Below, in pieces: positions 37,228-48,424 of a DNA stretch of 64,000 nucleotides (its first letter is position 1; each line of letters starts with the position of its first letter). The notes beneath the pieces were generated by a model. That model searched no databases. It was given only the letters and a program-made list of their open reading frames with translations, and was not told the origin of the DNA. Source of the stretch: Sapria himalayana (lineage: Eukaryota; Streptophyta; Magnoliopsida; Malpighiales; Rafflesiaceae); contig JAREIK010002450.1 in assembly GCA_029783825.1 (NCBI GenBank), positions 3,031,022-3,095,021 on the forward strand, given 5' to 3'. A program made the position numbers and the translations under genes.

Positions 37228-37785
37228 GAGAATATTGAGATTGATTCATACTTTAACAGTTATCTTGAATGATTACCATAGTGACATGATGGTTGGGTGG
37301 GATCTTGCTTTCTGTTGAGCGAGCAATTGCCTAGCCCACTAATAAAAATAGGAAAGATTTCATATTGTGGCCTATGGATGTCTCAACATGGAAACATAAT
37401 ATTATAATTGAATTTAATATAGTGACATGGAAATATAATGTCATGACATAATTTAGTATCGTGACTTAGAAAACATGATGTCATGATACAATTTAGTGAT
37501 GCGACATGAAAACATGATTGTGTAGTTGAATTTAATGGCATAACATAGAAACATATTGTCATGACTATGTTTAAAGTTATGACCCTAGAAGCTTTCTATC
37601 ACAATTTATACAATTTTTTTATAAGAATAAAATAATATATAAGATAGTTAAGTGCAAATATATATCAATTAATAACAATACAAAATAAATGTGTGTTGGT
37701 TTCTTCTTTTTCTTCCTCTATATCTTTTATTCAAAAGAATAGAGAAAATTCTAGAATCGAGCATCAATTTCTAATTGATCCTAAT
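37228..37785 (+). repeat. Putative 3' LTR of the TNT1/Tork-like Copia, with 39-bp minisatellite
   Basis: Begins after the PPT-like GTGAGAGAAT with TATTGAGATTG (expected TGTTGAGATTG). The array of 38-40-bp units at 37372-37590 and the tail to TTCTAGAATCGAGCATCA match the 5' copy. The first ~140 bp has no match in the 5' copy, so one of the two has been rearranged. Confidence 0.5.
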
Positions 37786-38519
37786 AAAAAAATATATACA
37801 ATCTAGCCTGATAAATCCCAAATAGAATTTTTCTCAGTATTTCTTGATCTTCCAATTAAATATCAATAAAATTAAAGATAAAATCATAGTAAAAGTATTT
37901 GGAAAAATAATTCTATATAGTAAATTAATAGGATAAACATGAATACAATAATAGTATACAAAAAATAACAAAGATTCATGTTGAATTGTATCATGTCTAA
38001 TGACTTGTAAATATTTGTTAGCGGCTATAATAATATTTTCAGAACAAAAAAAATAATAAAGATAATAAAATATGATTTTTAGGTAAATATTTGAAAGATT
38101 GAACATTATACTATTTAGAACAAAAATTTTTTATTGGATATGATAATATTTGCTCATATGTTGATAATTCAAGAGTCTAGAATAAGAATACAAGTGAAAT
38201 AATCAGTGATATACCCGAAAGATAATATCTAACTTATTGTTATCTTAGAGATAAGTTTTATATATTCATCTCTAGTAAGTATCATAATAAATGAATTCTA
38301 TAAGTATTTCTTGATGATTTTAATAGTCAATTTATTTATATCACTAATGCGTAAAGTTCTTGTTCTGTTATTCGAAAATAATATTTAATAATTATTTTTT
38401 GAGTGATTTATTCTCCTACATGAAGTAAATTGAACAATCTCTATTTTATATATCTCTTCTATGATAATTTATACTGATTCCTCCAAAAAAATGAAAGGGT
38501 ACAAAATCCGAATTTATGC
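37786..38519. other. AT-rich spacer, nothing recognised
   Basis: Frames are short and compositional. It may be the degraded coding region of the reverse-strand Copia whose LTR is at 38989, but no motif is readable. Confidence 0.35.
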
Positions 38520-39110
38520 CGAATTAAGTTAGGGTTTAGTTTCACTTTTTTTTTTTTTACTTGTGTCAAAATGAACTAACTTAGTTAGGATTTCTGTCTC
38601 ATGCCACTGCATTGACAATTGTGTGCATCACTGTGCTTGCCATCCTACACACCACTATGAGCATATCAAATGAACCACCTAGCATTGCATGGTTCATTTG
38701 TGCTCGCCATCAGGTGTACACAGTTAATTCATATCGATGCACACCATTGTATGCCTCAGCTCATATCAAATGAAACACCTAGCATGCATATTGTGTGCCC
38801 ATGGACACCACTATGAGCATGTTTTGTGTGCTAGTGCACATCACTGTGTGCATGTTGTGTGCATTTTGTGTGCCTTCACGTATGTTGTACACAAATATTT
38901 TTTTCCAACAGTACAAGTATACATGTATTATGCTGATACAATACATGTATTTTTTTTCTTTTAGATTTATAACCTCACTCTAATTCCATGTTAAAATTAA
39001 CAAACATAAAATAAAATAATATAATAATACTTATAAAAAATATATATCAAATATTGTTATATAATGTGCAAAAATAATTGAGTTAATCCATAATTCTGAT
39101 GCTCTCTTCA
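38520..39110 (-). mobile_element. Copia 5' end, reverse strand: LTR, primer-binding site and GTGCA-rich leader
   Basis: The LTR spans about 38989-39110 (reverse strand TGAAGAGAGCATCAG ... TTTTAACA). The primer-binding site next to it (38976-38988) reads TGGAATTAGAGTG, a mutated TGGTATCAGAGCG. The leader at 38590-38900 is packed with GTGCA/TGCAC words. No gag domain could be read. Confidence 0.6.
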
Positions 39111-39119
39111 AAAATATAA

Positions 39120-39717
39120 AAAAAATAAATTAAATAATAAGAAAATAATAATATTAGGATTTCAGTTGAAAATTAAATTTCCATCCTTGCACACCACTTC
39201 CAGTGCACAATTTGAACCAAAGACGCCCAAATCAGGGTTCTGCCCAAACATCAGCATCTGAAAACACCACCATACACCCAAAAAATTCCTGTATACCTGA
39301 AATTAGGATTTTGTGGTGTTTTGCTCCTACAATAGGGTCAGCCCGAGGCTTGTGACTGTAGTTCATGGATCCTCTCAAAGTCATTGCGGTGTACGACAAC
39401 ACTTTGTCACACATGATGGGTGTTCGATGATGACCAATGGTGATTGACATTTGTGGCATTGTACTACAGTGCACTGCATACATTCAATGCATGCAGCAAC
39501 ATGTGCACTGTGTTGGTAGAGTGCACTTGTAGTTCCTCTCGTGTACAACTATTTGTTTTTTCTCCCTTAGGTTTTTGATTCTGATACCATATTAATATTA
39601 AGCTATGTCAAATGTAGAATAAAAGAATGAAATCATACTCATATCATCAATGTACAAATTATGTTATATAATGAAAAAATGTGATTGAGACATCCATTAT
39701 GTCGCATGTTTCCATCA
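39120..39717 (-). mobile_element. Second Copia 5' end in the same orientation
   Basis: The LTR is about 39590-39717 (reverse strand TGATGGAAACATGCGAC ... AATATTAATA). A well-preserved primer-binding site, TGGTATCAGAATC, lies at 39577-39589. The leader (39180-39540) again is GTGCA-rich, with an 83-codon compositional frame. This repeats the organisation of 38520-39110 immediately next to it. Confidence 0.6.
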
Positions 39718-40015
39718 ATAACATCGTAAAATAAAAATCAATAAAAAAATTGTAAAGCTGTGAGCTATAACATAATGTGTAGGCAGCAATGGATACACGC
39801 GCATGAGTTAGCCTACAATTTTTTTCTAGTGTCTAATTGCGCACTGCCTCTTATTTTCTAGTGGGAGATTAACTATTTTTGTACTTGAATCTCAGCTCTG
39901 AACTAACATTAGAAACAGGATAATTGGTTGCTACACAAATGTATGCTGCTTTTTATCTTGTTTTTTTATTCAAGAAAAAGGAGATCATTCATAAAATGCA
40001 TCTTGTGATGTTTAG
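39718..40015 (+). other. Intron end before the first visible pyridoxal kinase exon
   Basis: No repeat or coding match. It ends in TGATGTTTAG, the acceptor for the exon starting at 40016. Confidence 0.6.
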
Positions 40016-40089
40016 TTTGTGATCCTGTGATGGGTGATGAAGGAAAGTTGTATGTGCCTCAGGAGCTGTTGGCCGTGTACAGAGAAAAG
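40016..40089 (+). CDS. SOS4: Pyridoxal kinase, internal exon with the CDPVMGDEG motif
   Basis: Pyridoxal kinase phosphorylates pyridoxal, pyridoxine and pyridoxamine with ATP in the vitamin B6 salvage pathway; Arabidopsis SOS4 is the plant example. This 74-bp exon starts after an AG at 40014-40015, with two bases completing a Val codon, and then encodes [14 protein letters not shown] and [10 protein letters not shown]. The CDP(V/L)(M/L)GD segment is a hallmark of the family, and its Asp residues line the ATP/metal site. It ends in phase 0 before GTAGGAAC. Codons are intact, in contrast to the transposon remnants around it. The upstream part of the protein (about 100 or more residues including the substrate-binding N-terminus) was not found in the window. 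Confidence 0.93.
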
Positions 40090-40285
40090 GTAGGAACTTA
40101 AATTTGTTCATTTGTGGACTTATTTAACTTGTGCATATTTGTGTATATGAATTAAGTAAATTTGTTTTTGCTTAAACACCATGATTAAGCATGCAACACA
40201 TTTCACATTGTATTACGTATTCGATGATCTGATTATATTTATGAAAAATTGATAAAAATATGTATTATGTATTCAATGCGACCAG
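40090..40285 (+). other. SOS4: Pyridoxal kinase intron, 196 bp
   Basis: Runs from GTAGGAACTT to TGCGACCAG. It is a normal-sized plant intron, AT-rich, and joins the two exons in phase 0. Confidence 0.9.
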
Positions 40286-40350
40286 GTTGTTCCCGTAGCT
40301 TCCATGTTGACACCCAACCAGTTTGAAGCAGAATTGTTGACTGGGTTAAG
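40286..40350 (+). CDS. SOS4: Pyridoxal kinase, internal exon with TPNQFEAELLTG
   Basis: This 65-bp exon encodes VVPVASMLTPNQFEAELLTG followed by Leu and the first two bases of an Arg codon (AG). The TPNQFEAE segment is conserved from human PDXK to plants and lies near the nucleotide-binding site. The preceding acceptor is CCAG and the donor is AG|GTACTTAT, a slightly unusual but acceptable plant donor. The next exon supplies the third base of the split Arg codon 22.9 kb downstream. Confidence 0.93.
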
Positions 40351-40359
40351 GTACTTATG

Positions 40360-42339
40360 GTGACACTAAGAAGAATATGTGAACTAGCCTTATGATATTT
40401 GCTTTTCCTGGTTTAGTTGCAAAATTGTAGTGTTTCATTTTTCAATTTGGAATTGATTTTTAAGCAGAGTAAAAAAATTGTAAAGAAAATATCTGCTTGA
40501 TATTTTCATTTCTTTCCTTGCTTTTTCAAAACAACTAGGGTTGAACATGGTTATAAAAAAATACTCTGACATGATTTTATCTTAAAATGTTTTCAGACAA
40601 TTTTACACTTTTTCAGTATGTTTTAGAACAAATTGTATTGCCATTTGCTTGTGTTTTGTTGAGACTATCTGGGCCAGAAACTTCATACTGAGAAATTAGT
40701 AGTCAAGTTGTTCAGCTTCTTTACTTAAATTTTCTTAGATTCTCAAGTAGTTTTGACTTATCAATGAATGATCAGTTCCATTGTGGCACAACAATATGTT
40801 CTGCATGACTGCCTGCCTCACAAACATGATGTGGATACTTCTGTTGTTTAATAGGATATCTCAATGTATAGCATTCATCTTTGTTTTTAAGGTTTCTCTT
40901 AGAAACTATTAGCACAACAATATCTTTAGTAACTGATGCACATTGTTATTTTTATTGCTTATGGAATGCTCATAATGTAGATGCCTGTTCTTGCATTGTT
41001 TTTAACTTTTATATATCAATAAAAGTAACTTTATGCCAGAGGTGCGTGTCATATCATTAACTTTTGTATATCGATTTTGTTTCATGCATGTATGGGTGAA
41101 CCTGATGTTTATTTTCATAATTAACTTTATACCAGAGGTATGTGTCATATCAGCTGTAAAATAGAAAATTTGATATGTTTATCATTAGAGGTATATCAAC
41201 CCTCTCTTTTATTATTTTACATGATCGAACTAGTTCTGTTATTATTATATGGTGTATTTCTATGATGTGATTTATTTATTTTTATTATTATATTTTGAGT
41301 TGTATTTTAGTATTGGAAAGACCGTGCTCATAGGAAAATTAGATATTCTTATCATTTTGGTAGAGAAACAAGATACGAAAGAAATAAAATTATGAAATCA
41401 CAATATATCAAAAATATATACAAGGTAAGTCATTATGTGCGGGGTTAGTCAAATTGGGGCATCCCATAGGTTGGGTGATCCCATATGTAATACTAAAATA
41501 AAAAACAACAAAATAAAATAATAAATAGTAAATTATAATATTTTCTTTCTAGTTGATGCATAGAGATTAAAAGTATCAAACTTAGAGAAAATAAAGTTAA
41601 GCTGAGGACTTTTAAAGTATTAATAAAAATATTCATTGATTATTTTATTATCTGAATGTATGCTTTAACAATAGTCTCATCTGTATCTTCTTTATGAGAA
41701 ATAAATAATTTATTTCTTTATTATTTATTTGTTCGTGAAATATTTGATTGAATGTTATATGACTCATTGTTTGACAATTATAGTAAAAAGTAATAAAATG
41801 TGAATATGGATACATGATCTCTGCAAGCATATGCTCTCGTAAGTGATACATATGATTAATTTGAATTTTTTTTTTATTAAATCATAAAATAAATATTTAT
41901 ATCTTATTTTTCTATGAAAATAGATTATTTGAAAAAATAAGTAGAAAAACTTATAATATATATTTTATTGTCTAATTAGAATCTGAATACCTAGCTAATT
42001 ATAAATGTTGATCATCGTTAAAAGAGACATCAGGACTGGAAGACTTCATCACATACATATATGAGAAGAGTTGTATTTAGGTGAATCAATTGAGAATAAT
42101 CTAGAAAATAATTAATTATATTGATTTCATGTATTAAATTTAGTTTGATAATAGTTAGAATATTTTTTTTATGATTATCCTATAAAATCAATTGGAAGAG
42201 ACGTATTCGATAAGAAATTTATATCAAGATCAATAATAATATGAATTAAAACATAACTCAACAATCTAATATTTGTAAGAGTATCAAACATATACTTTCA
42301 ATGTGATCAGATATCTTCTTTCTTGGAATATATCTAAAG
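40360..42339. other. Intron sequence near the exons, no element recognised
   Basis: AT-rich intronic DNA. A phrase TAACTTTATRCCAGAGGTRY followed by GTGTCATATCA occurs twice about 95 bp apart (near 41027 and 41122). From about 41330 the sequence may be an old retrotransposon fragment but gives no readable motif. Confidence 0.4.
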
Positions 42340-42660
42340 CTATCAACTAGGATGTGTCTGGCCAACACGACCAAATTATTTAGATCCAATCAAAGATGAC
42401 ATGGTTCATCTTCCTAGCATGACCCCTAGGGAAGCAAGCCTAGCATGGCCTGATGGCTTGGCTGAGGGATTTGTCGTGTTGAGCTATGCTGGTTTGGATT
42501 CATGCCTGCTAAAAATTGGCATGATTGGGCCATGCATGATTTAGTACTCGACCCTACCATTGGCTAACCCAGGCTAATCTAGTTTAGGCCCCATAGGCAG
42601 CACACAAGTCATTAGGCTGCATGCCTGCATTGGGTATTAATATATTAATATTAAGTTCTG
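42340..42660. mobile_element. Probable degraded hAT-end sequence
   Basis: GC-richer island with CATGGCCTGATGG-like and GGGCCATGCATGA-like phrases similar in style to the subterminal regions of the local hAT family. A possible left end is TAGGATGTGTCTGGCC near 42350. No convincing right end or target duplication. Confidence 0.3.
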
Positions 42661-42929
42661 GATATATTAATATTGTTTATATAAAATTAAAAAAAAAAAA
42701 AATTTATTTTAAACTTAAATTACACTGCAACTATCATTTATATCAAATATAACAAAAAAAATATTGCAAAAATAAATCAAAGTTTGCAAATGTAAATCTA
42801 AAGAAAAAAAAAAGGAAAAATATCAAATAGGGTGGGTGAGTAATTGATAATTATTTGGATGGGTGGATTTAAAAAATAATTTTCTTAAGATGCCAAATAT
42901 ATTTAAAGCCCCTAATATAATTCGCTCTC

Positions 42930-43720
42930 AAAATTATTAAATGAGCTCATTATGGACAAGAGTTTGTTATGAACACATCACGAGCTCGTTATTAGCTAGA
43001 GGTGTCATACAGGCTGGGCAGCTCGGGCACGGCCACTGGCCTAGCCTGGTTCAACAATGCCTAGCTTGTCACTACAAGGTCTAGGACCGTGCCTCGGGTC
43101 AGGCCGAGGCACGGTCAGTGTGCATTGTCCAATGCCACGATAAATCAGCCCGAGTGGCTACCTAACTGGATCCCATTGGGCGGTCATCCGGGCAATTATG
43201 TTTTATTTTTTTTTTAAATTCGACTACCTAGTCATAGGGCGATTTATTTTTTTTAAATATAGTCATGTGGCTAATTTTAATTGGTCAACCACATGTCATT
43301 TTTTTATGGACGACACAGTCAGCATGATTGTGCCAACCTTTTCATTTTGGGCCGGTGGAACATGCACTATGTTGTTCTTTACATGACATGGGATTTTAAC
43401 CATGTTGTGCATTGCATGGCACAGAGGCCTGACTGGGTCAAGAAAAATCCGGCCATGCTAACACGTCACGGCTCATTTGACATCTTTATTATGAGCAGAG
43501 ACTCATTATAAACTCTACGTTATGAGCTCATGCGACCTCTTTACATGGTGCACTTGGCAGCTCATTGTGAGCTCTTGTGAGTTGCTTGAAGTTTGATACG
43601 AGCTCATTTTGAGCTCCATGTAATGAGCTCATAAGAGCTTGTTATTAGCTGCTAGGAAGTCATTACGAGATCACATGAAATTTTTTGAGCTCCACATCAT
43701 GAACTTGTAAGAGTTTGTCA
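42930..43720. repeat. Degenerate GAGCTC-rich repeats, interrupted by hAT C
   Basis: Phrases such as ATGAGCTCATAAGAGCTTGT recur at 42930-42996 and 43489-43720. hAT element C sits in the middle, and hAT D starts at the right edge. It appears to be a decayed short tandem array that predates both insertions. Confidence 0.6.
42997..43488. mobile_element. Non-autonomous hAT element C
   Basis: This 492-bp element starts TAGAGGTGTCATACAGGC and ends CATTTGACATCTTTA. Flanks are TTATTAGC (42989-42996) and TTATGAGC (43489-43496), an 8-bp duplication with one mismatch. GC-rich ends contain GGCACGG words. No transposase. Confidence 0.88.
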
Positions 43721-45939
43721 TATATGTGTCGAACGGGCTGGACTGGGCTAGGTTGGGCCAGGCAGGCCCGACTTGTTTTTTGGTGGCCCAATCAGGCCAC
43801 AGTGGTGTGTCGAGCATGACACGACTTGAGCAGAGCTGGCCCGACATGGCCTGTCAGCTCGATTTGTAATTGGTTCGGGCCGGTTCAGGCCGGTTCAGGC
43901 CGGTTCAGGCCGTTAGGAATTTGTTCATCCCAACCTTCAAAATGTTTATAAATTTTATATTTTAATACTTAAATTAATTAATTAATTAATTAAAAAATTA
44001 ATAAAACAACTAACAACTCAACTAAAAAGTTAAAACACGTAAAAATTATAAAATAATAATTAACAAATCAAGACAGATTAAATAATTAAAAGATAAAAAA
44101 TATTACATCAAGGATAAATTCATGAATATAAAACATGAATCCAATTCCATAAAAAATGTCTAAATAAAAAAAACATAATAAAAAAACGCAAGCTCAAGCA
44201 GCAAGCCTTAAAGTCAAATAATAAAATTAAAAAATAAAGACAATTTAAAAATAATAAATCTTATCAGCATATGATCAATGATAGTATTAGTATCACTAGC
44301 AGTAGATCGTAGGCAGTAAAGTAGGCTCGGCTCAATCATTAATATCTTAATTTTATCTTAGTCTTAATCATTATTAAAGTCCCATGAATCATCATTAGCA
44401 GACAACTCTTAATTTTTATTGTAATTGTAGGACAATCTTGGAGGCTCAAGCTCGAATTCTCTCAATCTTTCATCCATGCTAATGTCTCAATAATATTTGG
44501 TCATAATCTAGATTTCTTATCTGAAATCATATCTATTATAATAGAAAAATTAGGTTTTGATGTTATGTTTAACATCGAAGGAGTTAGTAGATCCCGTGTT
44601 ATCTTATACAACACAAGATAGGTTAACTCATATGATTTTTACCACTGTAAAATATCAAGATTCTTATTATTAGTATTTGATATGATTGAATAGTAATCGA
44701 TATTAAGTATCGAGACAGCTCACTCATATTTGATGGTCTATCCCATCATTTTTTTCTCGTTAACTGATTAAAGAAGTCGTTATCTCTGAATATGGTATTT
44801 ATTTCCGTACTTGGAGCTTACTATTAATACCATCATACCTAATATCTTAGTATGTGTATAGCTCAGTCAGTTTCTTATGAATGAACCATTCAGATTGATC
44901 TTCCTGGTTCTTATACGATGATATGTATGTTAAAATATCGTCTACCTCTTCCATCTTAATCATAGGGTCCATACAAGCAGCCAGACAATAAAAAGATAGA
45001 ATTATTGATCAATAATTTAAGTATTTGGTTTTCATTTCTAAAATCATATCACTAAATATTTGGTTATTTTTTTATCTTCATAAATATGCTATTAATGTTG
45101 CATATTCACCTAAGTGCAATGCAAGTGATTAGAGTATAAACTGACGAACACATATTTGTCGTACCATAAAAAATCTTCAAGAATTTCATAAATAAAATTA
45201 TTATAGCTCGGTTAGTATTGTCAATAATAAATTCGTCAATCTTACTATTGATATAATTGGATATCACATGTTTGTATCTAATACATGACTTTAATATTAG
45301 GTATGTATAATTTTAAGTTTGTCTCACATCTGATTAGAATTTTTTTTTATACCCACAAACGAATAGAGACTTTTAAACTCTTGTTGTCTGTAGAGCATAC
45401 AAAAAGTTTTAGTGGGTATTGTATGTTTTCTAAAGTTGGGGAAATTACCTTCATCCTCACTTGTACAATGAAATTAATGATATGACACATAAATCTGACA
45501 TGAAAAATTTCTTCTAGCTTATCTCTAATAGTCATAACAAACATATTGATGACTATTCTATTGTTTGATGTATTATTAAATATGATATTATATATTTTAT
45601 TTTGAATATTATATTTTCTAATGATTCTCATCATACACTCATAAATGGCTGGGTCATCATGAGGATGAAGAATCTCTGAGAATCTTATAATTTTTTTATT
45701 TAGTATTCTTTTGAATCTATATAGTGGACGGTAAGACATGCATAAGATGTATGATTAGTCAAGATATCGCACATCACGGATATCACTTTATTATATGTCA
45801 TAAATTTATTAATTATAAGTTTTTAAAGTTATAGTATTTTATAGTGGTATTAAATGGGCAAGGCTGGCCTGGACCCGGCACGGTTCAGCCATTCCGGGCT
45901 GGCCCGGGCCCGGCATGGTTCAGCCATGCCGGGCCAGCA

Positions 45940-46475
45940 TAGAGGTGTCAAACGGGCCGGCCCAGCATGGCACGGCCCGTTTTTCACGTGCCCAGCCGTG
46001 CTACCGTGCCCGGCACGGCACGGTTTTTAAAATTCGGGCACGGCACGGCCCGTGGGCACGGCAAGGCCGTGCCATGCCGTGCCGGCCCGCTCGGGCACGG
46101 GCGCACGGCAAGGCAGGGCAGGCGGGGCGGGGGGCGGGTCGGGTCTGTTTGGACCCGACCCGCGGTCTTTTTACAGGGGGCGGGGCCCGGTTGGGTCACG
46201 AGTCACGACTCAGTGAGTCGTGACCGTGAGTCGTGACTCGTGAGTCGCGACTCACGACGCAGGCACGCGTGCCGGCGTGCCGTGCCAAGGCACGAGCCGT
46301 GCCGGGCCAAGCACGGCACGGCTCGTGCCTGGCACGGCCCGGCACGTGGTTTGTTCGCCCGGGCACAGCACGGGCCCGGGCACGTTTTTTTATCGTGCCG
46401 GGCCGGCCCAGGCACGGCCGAACCGTGCCGTGCCTCGTGCTGGGCCGGGCCGGCCCGGCCCGTTTGACACCTCTA
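45940..46475. mobile_element. hAT element E, nested in F, with perfect target duplication
   Basis: This 536-bp element starts TAGAGGTGTCAAACGGGCC and ends GGCCCGTTTGACACCTCTA. The terminal repeat is identical over at least 19 bp. Flanks are GGCCAGCA at 45932-45939 and 46476-46483. It is the most GC-rich stretch of the window, dense with GGCACGGC/GCCGTGCC words, and its centre holds strong palindromes (46202-46256). The long frames across it on both strands are a by-product of GC content. Confidence 0.95.
46202..46256. repeat. Adjacent palindromes in the centre of element E
   Basis: GTCACGACTCA, one G, then TGAGTCGTGAC (46202-46224) forms an 11-bp-arm palindrome. CGTGAGTCGCGACTCACG (46239-46256) is a perfect 18-bp palindrome of the same GAGTCG/CGACTC motif. 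Confidence 0.95.
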
Positions 46476-48424
46476 GGCCAGCACGACATGTTACAGTGTT
46501 GTGCCATGGCCCATGCCATGTGCACCTTCTGCATCGGTCATGTCATGCCAAGCCGAGGGATTTTAGCCTGCGTGTCATGCTATGCGCAGGACGAGTGCCT
46601 GACACGTGGGCACGACATGGGTAACCACACACCGAGCATGGTCATGATGAGGGGATGATGTCTCGACGAGCTGACACCTGATGGGCGAGGCTCGGTGAGC
46701 CCTGAAAGGGCGATGGCGGTGCGGCGGCTAGTCACCGAAACCCTAATTTTTTTAAAAAATTAGGGTTTGGCCCGACATGAATCGGGCCAATCCAAGATGA
46801 ACCTGGCAGTTTTTAGGCCACGAGCCCATGCCGGGCTAGACCTAATCTAAACCATGTTGTGCCTGGCACGTCATGGTACTGTAGTGCACCGTGCCTAGCA
46901 AGACATGCCAGCCTGGTTGGGCCTGAAAAAATTGGGTTGGGGCAACTTGGTCTGGCCTATTTGACACATCTAGTATTTTATTATATCGTTTATAAATATG
47001 AACTTAGGAATCTTATGATATACAAGCTAAAAATAAGTTTGTTTGATCCTAATTATCTTTGGATATTTCAAAAATCTAATCAGAAGACTCATATAGTAAT
47101 TAGTTTGACTAATCCTTTCCTCTTTAATTCGTTATGGTATATGAAGGGGTTCAATATTGAGGTTGAACTAGATCTAGTCTCAAAAATTCACTGCTGAGGT
47201 GGGTTTGCCTAAGATTTAATGTACTAGTTTTTTTGGTGCATTGTTTGGCATATCTCTTAAGGTGTTCAGTCTCACGTGAACTCATACAAGTTAATATTTT
47301 TTTATAATATTTATATTATACTGATTTTTTATTGACACCCCTAATATTTTTATTTTATATAATATTAAAGTGAGTATAAACTATTTATTTTCTTCTAATT
47401 TTTTGTTTTTAGATGTTTGGGTCGATGTCGCGAGAGAAAATAATATTTCATCAGCCTCATACTTTTTCGTAAGATTATTATTATTCATATTAAAATTATA
47501 TATGTTTACGTTAATATTAATTTCATTATCATTAAAATTACTATTTGTCATTTCTTATTTTTATTAGTTTATTAATTATATTTTAAATTATATTTTTAAA
47601 ATTATATTGTATTTTATTTTAACTATTAAATAAAAAAACTAAATAAAATTTTAAAAATAATGCTCGTAAAGAATAAAATCTCATTTACTTGATGATGTAT
47701 GATGTCTAATATTCAAATTTGATGTTCACACCATAGTTCGCACCCGAGTCTCGAAAGGAAAGAGAAAGAGAGAGAGAGAAAAGAGAGAATGAGAATATAA
47801 GTAGAAATAGAATATAGATTAGAAAATGAGAGATGTATATTTATATATATGAAAAAGGTTTTTAAAAAAAAATCACTTTTTTTGAATTTTTTGAATTTTT
47901 TGAATTTTTTATGTATTTTTTTTGTGCAGAAACCTTAAAACCATTGGATTTCTGCCCCTAGATGTTGGGGGTGAATCCGACGATTGAAAAATGAGCAATT
48001 TTTTATTTTTATTTTTTCATCATTGGGTTGGTTTGACTTGATGGTTATAAAAGCTTCGGCTTCTGGGTTCGGGATCACGCTGAGCTTGATGGCTCAAGGG
48101 ACTCAGCCCATGGGTAGATGTTTGGGCAGTCGGGTTTGAACTACATCCCAACCCGGCCCAAGATCTGGGCCTTGGTTTGGTTCATGTCGATGAACCATGC
48201 CTTCGAGCCAGACAACCGGGTCGTGCCTAGCACGGTATGAGGCTCGGGAAAGCTCGGCATGGCATAACACGAACCGTGCAGAGAGCCAACCTTGCACGAG
48301 CCCATGCATGGTTCTGGACCGTGTCGTGTCGAGCCAGGCACGGCTCAATCGGGCTGTGTCTCATGTTAGACCCAGGCTGTGTCTCATGTTAGATTTGGGC
48401 TGTCTGACCCACTTGACATTTCTA

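Larger units (their letters stand above)
45842..46972. mobile_element. hAT element F, nested in D, with perfect target duplication
   Basis: The left end TAGTGGTATTAAATGGGC and right end CTATTTGACACATCTA are bounded by GTATTTTA at 45834-45841 and 46973-46980. Element E plus its duplication (544 bp) sits inside, so F was about 587 bp. It has no transposase. The flanking sequences are the two halves of the transposase of D. Confidence 0.9.
44330..47330 (-). pseudogene. hAT transposase of element D, split by element F
   Basis: The segment 45739-45347 encodes FSEILHPHDDPAIYECMM and FNNTSNNRIVINMFV, corresponding to FTEILHPHDGPAIFECLM and FDNASNN in element G, so the second catalytic Asp is Asn. 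Near 44555 the C-terminal motif reads ITSKPNFS where ASESIFS is expected, replacing the catalytic Glu with Lys. N-terminal sequence continues right of F (47000-47330). Many stops. This is the most decayed of the three related transposases. Confidence 0.75.
43721..48424 (-). mobile_element. hAT transposon D, carrying nested elements F and E
   Basis: The left end TATATGTGTCGAACGGGC and right end CACTTGACATTTCTA match the family termini in diverged form. Next to the right end, the CGTTGG..GATT phrases match the corresponding region of element A. Without the 1139 bp contributed by F and its target duplication, D is about 3.6 kb. The flanking octamers GTTTGTCA and ATTCTATG do not match, so the duplication has decayed or one flank was rearranged. 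It carries a badly decayed reverse-strand transposase. Confidence 0.75.

Noticed and set aside
39839..39880. Possible upstream kinase exon after TTTTCTAG
   Set aside because: Neither frame matches the residues that precede CDPVMGDEG in the family.
45915..46658. Overlapping 70-141-codon frames on both strands
   Set aside because: They lie across GC-rich hAT ends E and F, where stop codons are rare by composition. No domain is recognisable and Arg/Pro/Ala/Gly dominate.
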